Below are positions 41,917-43,491 of a stretch of 43,491 bases of DNA, one piece after another; position 1 is the stretch's first letter; the number at the start of each line of letters is the position of its first letter. This DNA is from Rickettsiales bacterium. Its GTDB lineage: Bacteria > Pseudomonadota > Alphaproteobacteria > Rickettsiales > UBA1997. Made by a program: the position numbers and the translations under genes. The stretch lies in NCBI GenBank assembly GCA_017620845.1, contig JAGAUJ010000006.1, forward strand, positions 1-43,491, given 5' to 3'. The notes beneath the pieces were generated by a model. The model worked only from the letters and a program-made list of their open reading frames with translations, did no database searches and had not been told where the DNA came from.

Positions 41917-42786
41917 ATGTTAGTAGCATTAGAGCAACAAAACAGTTTAAATAAATATTTAAGTGAGGTATATAAAATACCGGTGTTAACAGAAGAAGAA
42001 GAAAAAAGATATGCTTTGTTAAAAGAACAAGGCGATCTTAATGCTGCAAAAATATTAATATCAAGTCATTTGCGATTGGTTGTTAAAATAGCATTTACAT
42101 ATAAAAGGTATGGTTTGCCAATGATGGATGTTATTTCAGAGGGAAATATTGGTTTGATGCGGGCAGTTAAAGAGTTTACTTTATCAAAAGGTTGTAAATT
42201 AGCAACTTATGCTATGTGGTGGATAAGGGCAACTATACAAGATTTTATTTTAAAAAGTTGGTCATTGGTTAAGATAGGAACAACAGTAGCACAGAAAAAA
42301 TTGTTTTTCAATTTATCTAAAATTAAAGATAAAATATTTTCTTATGATCAAAAAGAATTGACAAATGATAATATAAAATATATATCTCAACAATTAAATG
42401 TTCCAGAATATGAAGTGATATCTATGGATAAAAGGTTATCTAAACAAGATATCTCACTAAATAGAGCAAGTAATCGTATAGATGATGATAATAAAGAAAT
42501 TATAGAGTTGTTGCCATCAAAATATGGAACACCAGAATCAATATTAATGGCAAGGGATAGTGGTAATAAAAAACAGTTATTAATACAAAATGCTATAAAA
42601 ATGCTCAATGATAGAGAAAAAGATATTCTATACAATAGAAGGCTCATAGAAAATCCATTGACGTTAAAAGAATTAAGTGAAAAATACCAAATATCTGGTG
42701 AAAGAATAAGACAAATTGAAGAAGGAGCATTAAAAAAAATAAAGGATTTTATTACAAATAATGGTTATGAAAATGGTTGGAGATAA
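41917..42786 (+). CDS. rpoH: RNA polymerase heat-shock sigma factor, RpoH
   Basis: A 289-residue sigma-32 family factor read from the ATG at 41917; the frame extends back to a TTG at 41863 but that adds an unrelated segment. Region 2 (SHLRLVVKIAFTYKRYGLP, EGNIGLMRAV, YAMWWIRATIQDF), the RpoH box QKKLFFNLSK at 126-135, and region 4 (KELSEKYQISGERIRQIE) are intact. It directs heat-shock and envelope-stress transcription, probably including chaperone genes outside this window. It is overlapped by the NifU-domain gene. Confidence 0.95.
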   Translation: MLVALEQQNSLNKYLSEVYKIPVLTEEEEKRYALLKEQGDLNAAKILISSHLRLVVKIAFTYKRYGLPMMDVISEGNIGLMRAVKEFTLSKGCKLATYAMWWIRATIQDFILKSWSLVKIGTTVAQKKLFFNLSKIKDKIFSYDQKELTNDNIKYISQQLNVPEYEVISMDKRLSKQDISLNRASNRIDDDNKEIIELLPSKYGTPESILMARDSGNKKQLLIQNAIKMLNDREKDILYNRRLIENPLTLKELSEKYQISGERIRQIEEGALKKIKDFITNNGYENGWR

Positions 42787-43021
42787 GGATAAAATTAAGG
42801 AAATTATAAAGACAAAGGTTAGACCAATACTTGTTATGGATGGTGGAAATATAGAGTTTGTTGATTATAAAAACAAAATAGTTACTGTGAAATTACTTGG
42901 TGCTTGTAGGGGATGCCCACTTTCTGCAATAACTTTGAAAAATACTGTTGAAGGTTTAATAAAAGAAGAGGTTCCATCGGTTGCTGGTGTTGAGGCTGTT
43001 GATTTTGATGAAGAGTTGTAA
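42761..43021 (+). CDS. NifU C-terminal domain iron-sulfur scaffold protein
   Basis: An 86-residue NifU-like (Nfu) domain with the cluster-binding CRGC motif in GACRGCPLSA, preceded by VRPILVMDGGNIEFVDY, the family start. It carries Fe-S clusters to target proteins. Starts at 42761, 42767 or 42773 are all possible; the gene overlaps the end of rpoH by up to 26 bases, so translation is coupled. Single-domain form, without the N-terminal IscU-like region. Confidence 0.92.
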   Translation: MVMKMVGDKDKIKEIIKTKVRPILVMDGGNIEFVDYKNKIVTVKLLGACRGCPLSAITLKNTVEGLIKEEVPSVAGVEAVDFDEEL

Positions 43022-43491
43022 GACATATATTTAAAATATGCGAAAAGGTATTATAAGTTTATTTGTATTTATTGTTAAAATATATTAATTATTATTATAT
43101 TTTACTTGATTTTTGTTATAATTAAAAATATTTATGAAGTGACATAATAAGATGATATTGGATATCTTGTTGTGTTGTTAATGGTAATTTTAATTATTTT
43201 ATTTAAATTTTTTGTATTTTAATTTAATTTTAATTTTAATTTATATAAACCAATCTTAAATTCTTAAATATTTTCTCCTTTTATCTTTCATATTTCTTCT
43301 CTTTATTTCTTTTTAACATCTAATTCCTAAACCTATCAGTTATTTCATCTCTATTTTTATATCATTCTTATTTATTTTATTATTCCCTAAAAAATAACCT
43401 ACAATTTTTTATTTTTCCCTCTCTCCCCAAGGGACATTTTCTCAAATTAATCACTTATCTACTACAAAAATACATTTTTAACTTTTCCTAA
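43022..43491. other. Gene-free right edge with a strongly G-poor, pyrimidine-rich segment
   Basis: About 470 bases without a credible ORF on either strand. The part from about 43251 has, by direct count over 43261-43491, about 49 C and only 4 G on the plus strand, with T-rich runs and a single C/G-rich block (CCCTCTCTCCCCAAGGGAC at 43427-43445). It may be a non-coding RNA, a repeat fragment or the edge of another element. Confidence 0.5.

Noticed and set aside
43022..43491. CRISPR array or coding gene at the right edge
   Set aside because: No regularly spaced repeats and stops in all frames; only the base skew stands out.

Overview
The window is very AT-rich (about a quarter G+C by eye), uses TGA as a stop and is densely packed with genes on both strands. 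CarD, an RpoH with its RpoH box, parvulin-type chaperones, an MsbA-like exporter with a DUF374 acyltransferase, TolC/MacA and an EptA-like lipid A transferase indicate a Gram-negative alphaproteobacterium with a lipid-A outer membrane. The low G+C, plus a eukaryotic-like kinase and a ULP-like protease, suggest a host-associated lineage (Rickettsiales/Holosporales-like or an uncultured gut alphaproteobacterial clade); the exact taxon cannot be settled from this stretch. No tRNA, rRNA, CRISPR array or insertion sequence was seen.

Layout. 0.2-4.7 kb: acyltransferase and glycosyltransferase for surface glycans, an M23 endopeptidase, carD, comF. 4.8-7.5 kb: an accessory island with a restriction-modification pair and a serine recombinase; the intergenic DNA between methyltransferase and recombinase has two large dyads that share a 15-bp core in inverted orientation, the signature of a possible invertible promoter. 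7.6-10.8 kb: ppa, sppA, rpsA. 11.1-13.0 kb: an unknown small gene and a candidate CE-clan (ULP-like) cysteine protease. 13.0-17.9 kb: rnc, lepB, DUF374 acyltransferase, MsbA-like ABC exporter, PpiC. 18.0-24.3 kb: GT92-like glycosyltransferase, serS, hinT, a YfgM-like protein, a PiT-like permease and a large unknown protein. 24.4-28.0 kb: gatB, a disordered acidic protein, ruvB. 28.1-31.0 kb: small membrane protein, der, HIT protein, rsmJ. 31.1-35.1 kb: a split small gene, eptA-like transferase, a divergent malate/lactate dehydrogenase and a compact protein kinase. 35.3-38.3 kb: truA, PpiD-like chaperone, degenerate alpha/beta hydrolase. 38.4-41.7 kb: efp, MacA-like adaptor, TolC. 41.9-43.0 kb: rpoH and a NifU-domain gene. 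The last 470 bases hold no gene, and the last ~230 are extremely G-poor on the plus strand.

The core genes serve envelope assembly, translation and repair. Interspersed among them, with their own promoters and terminators, are accessory genes (restriction-modification/recombinase, protease, kinase, unknown 484-aa protein) that probably mediate defence and host interaction. Many genes use strong hairpin terminators, and clear -35/-10 pairs can be read upstream of several transcription units.
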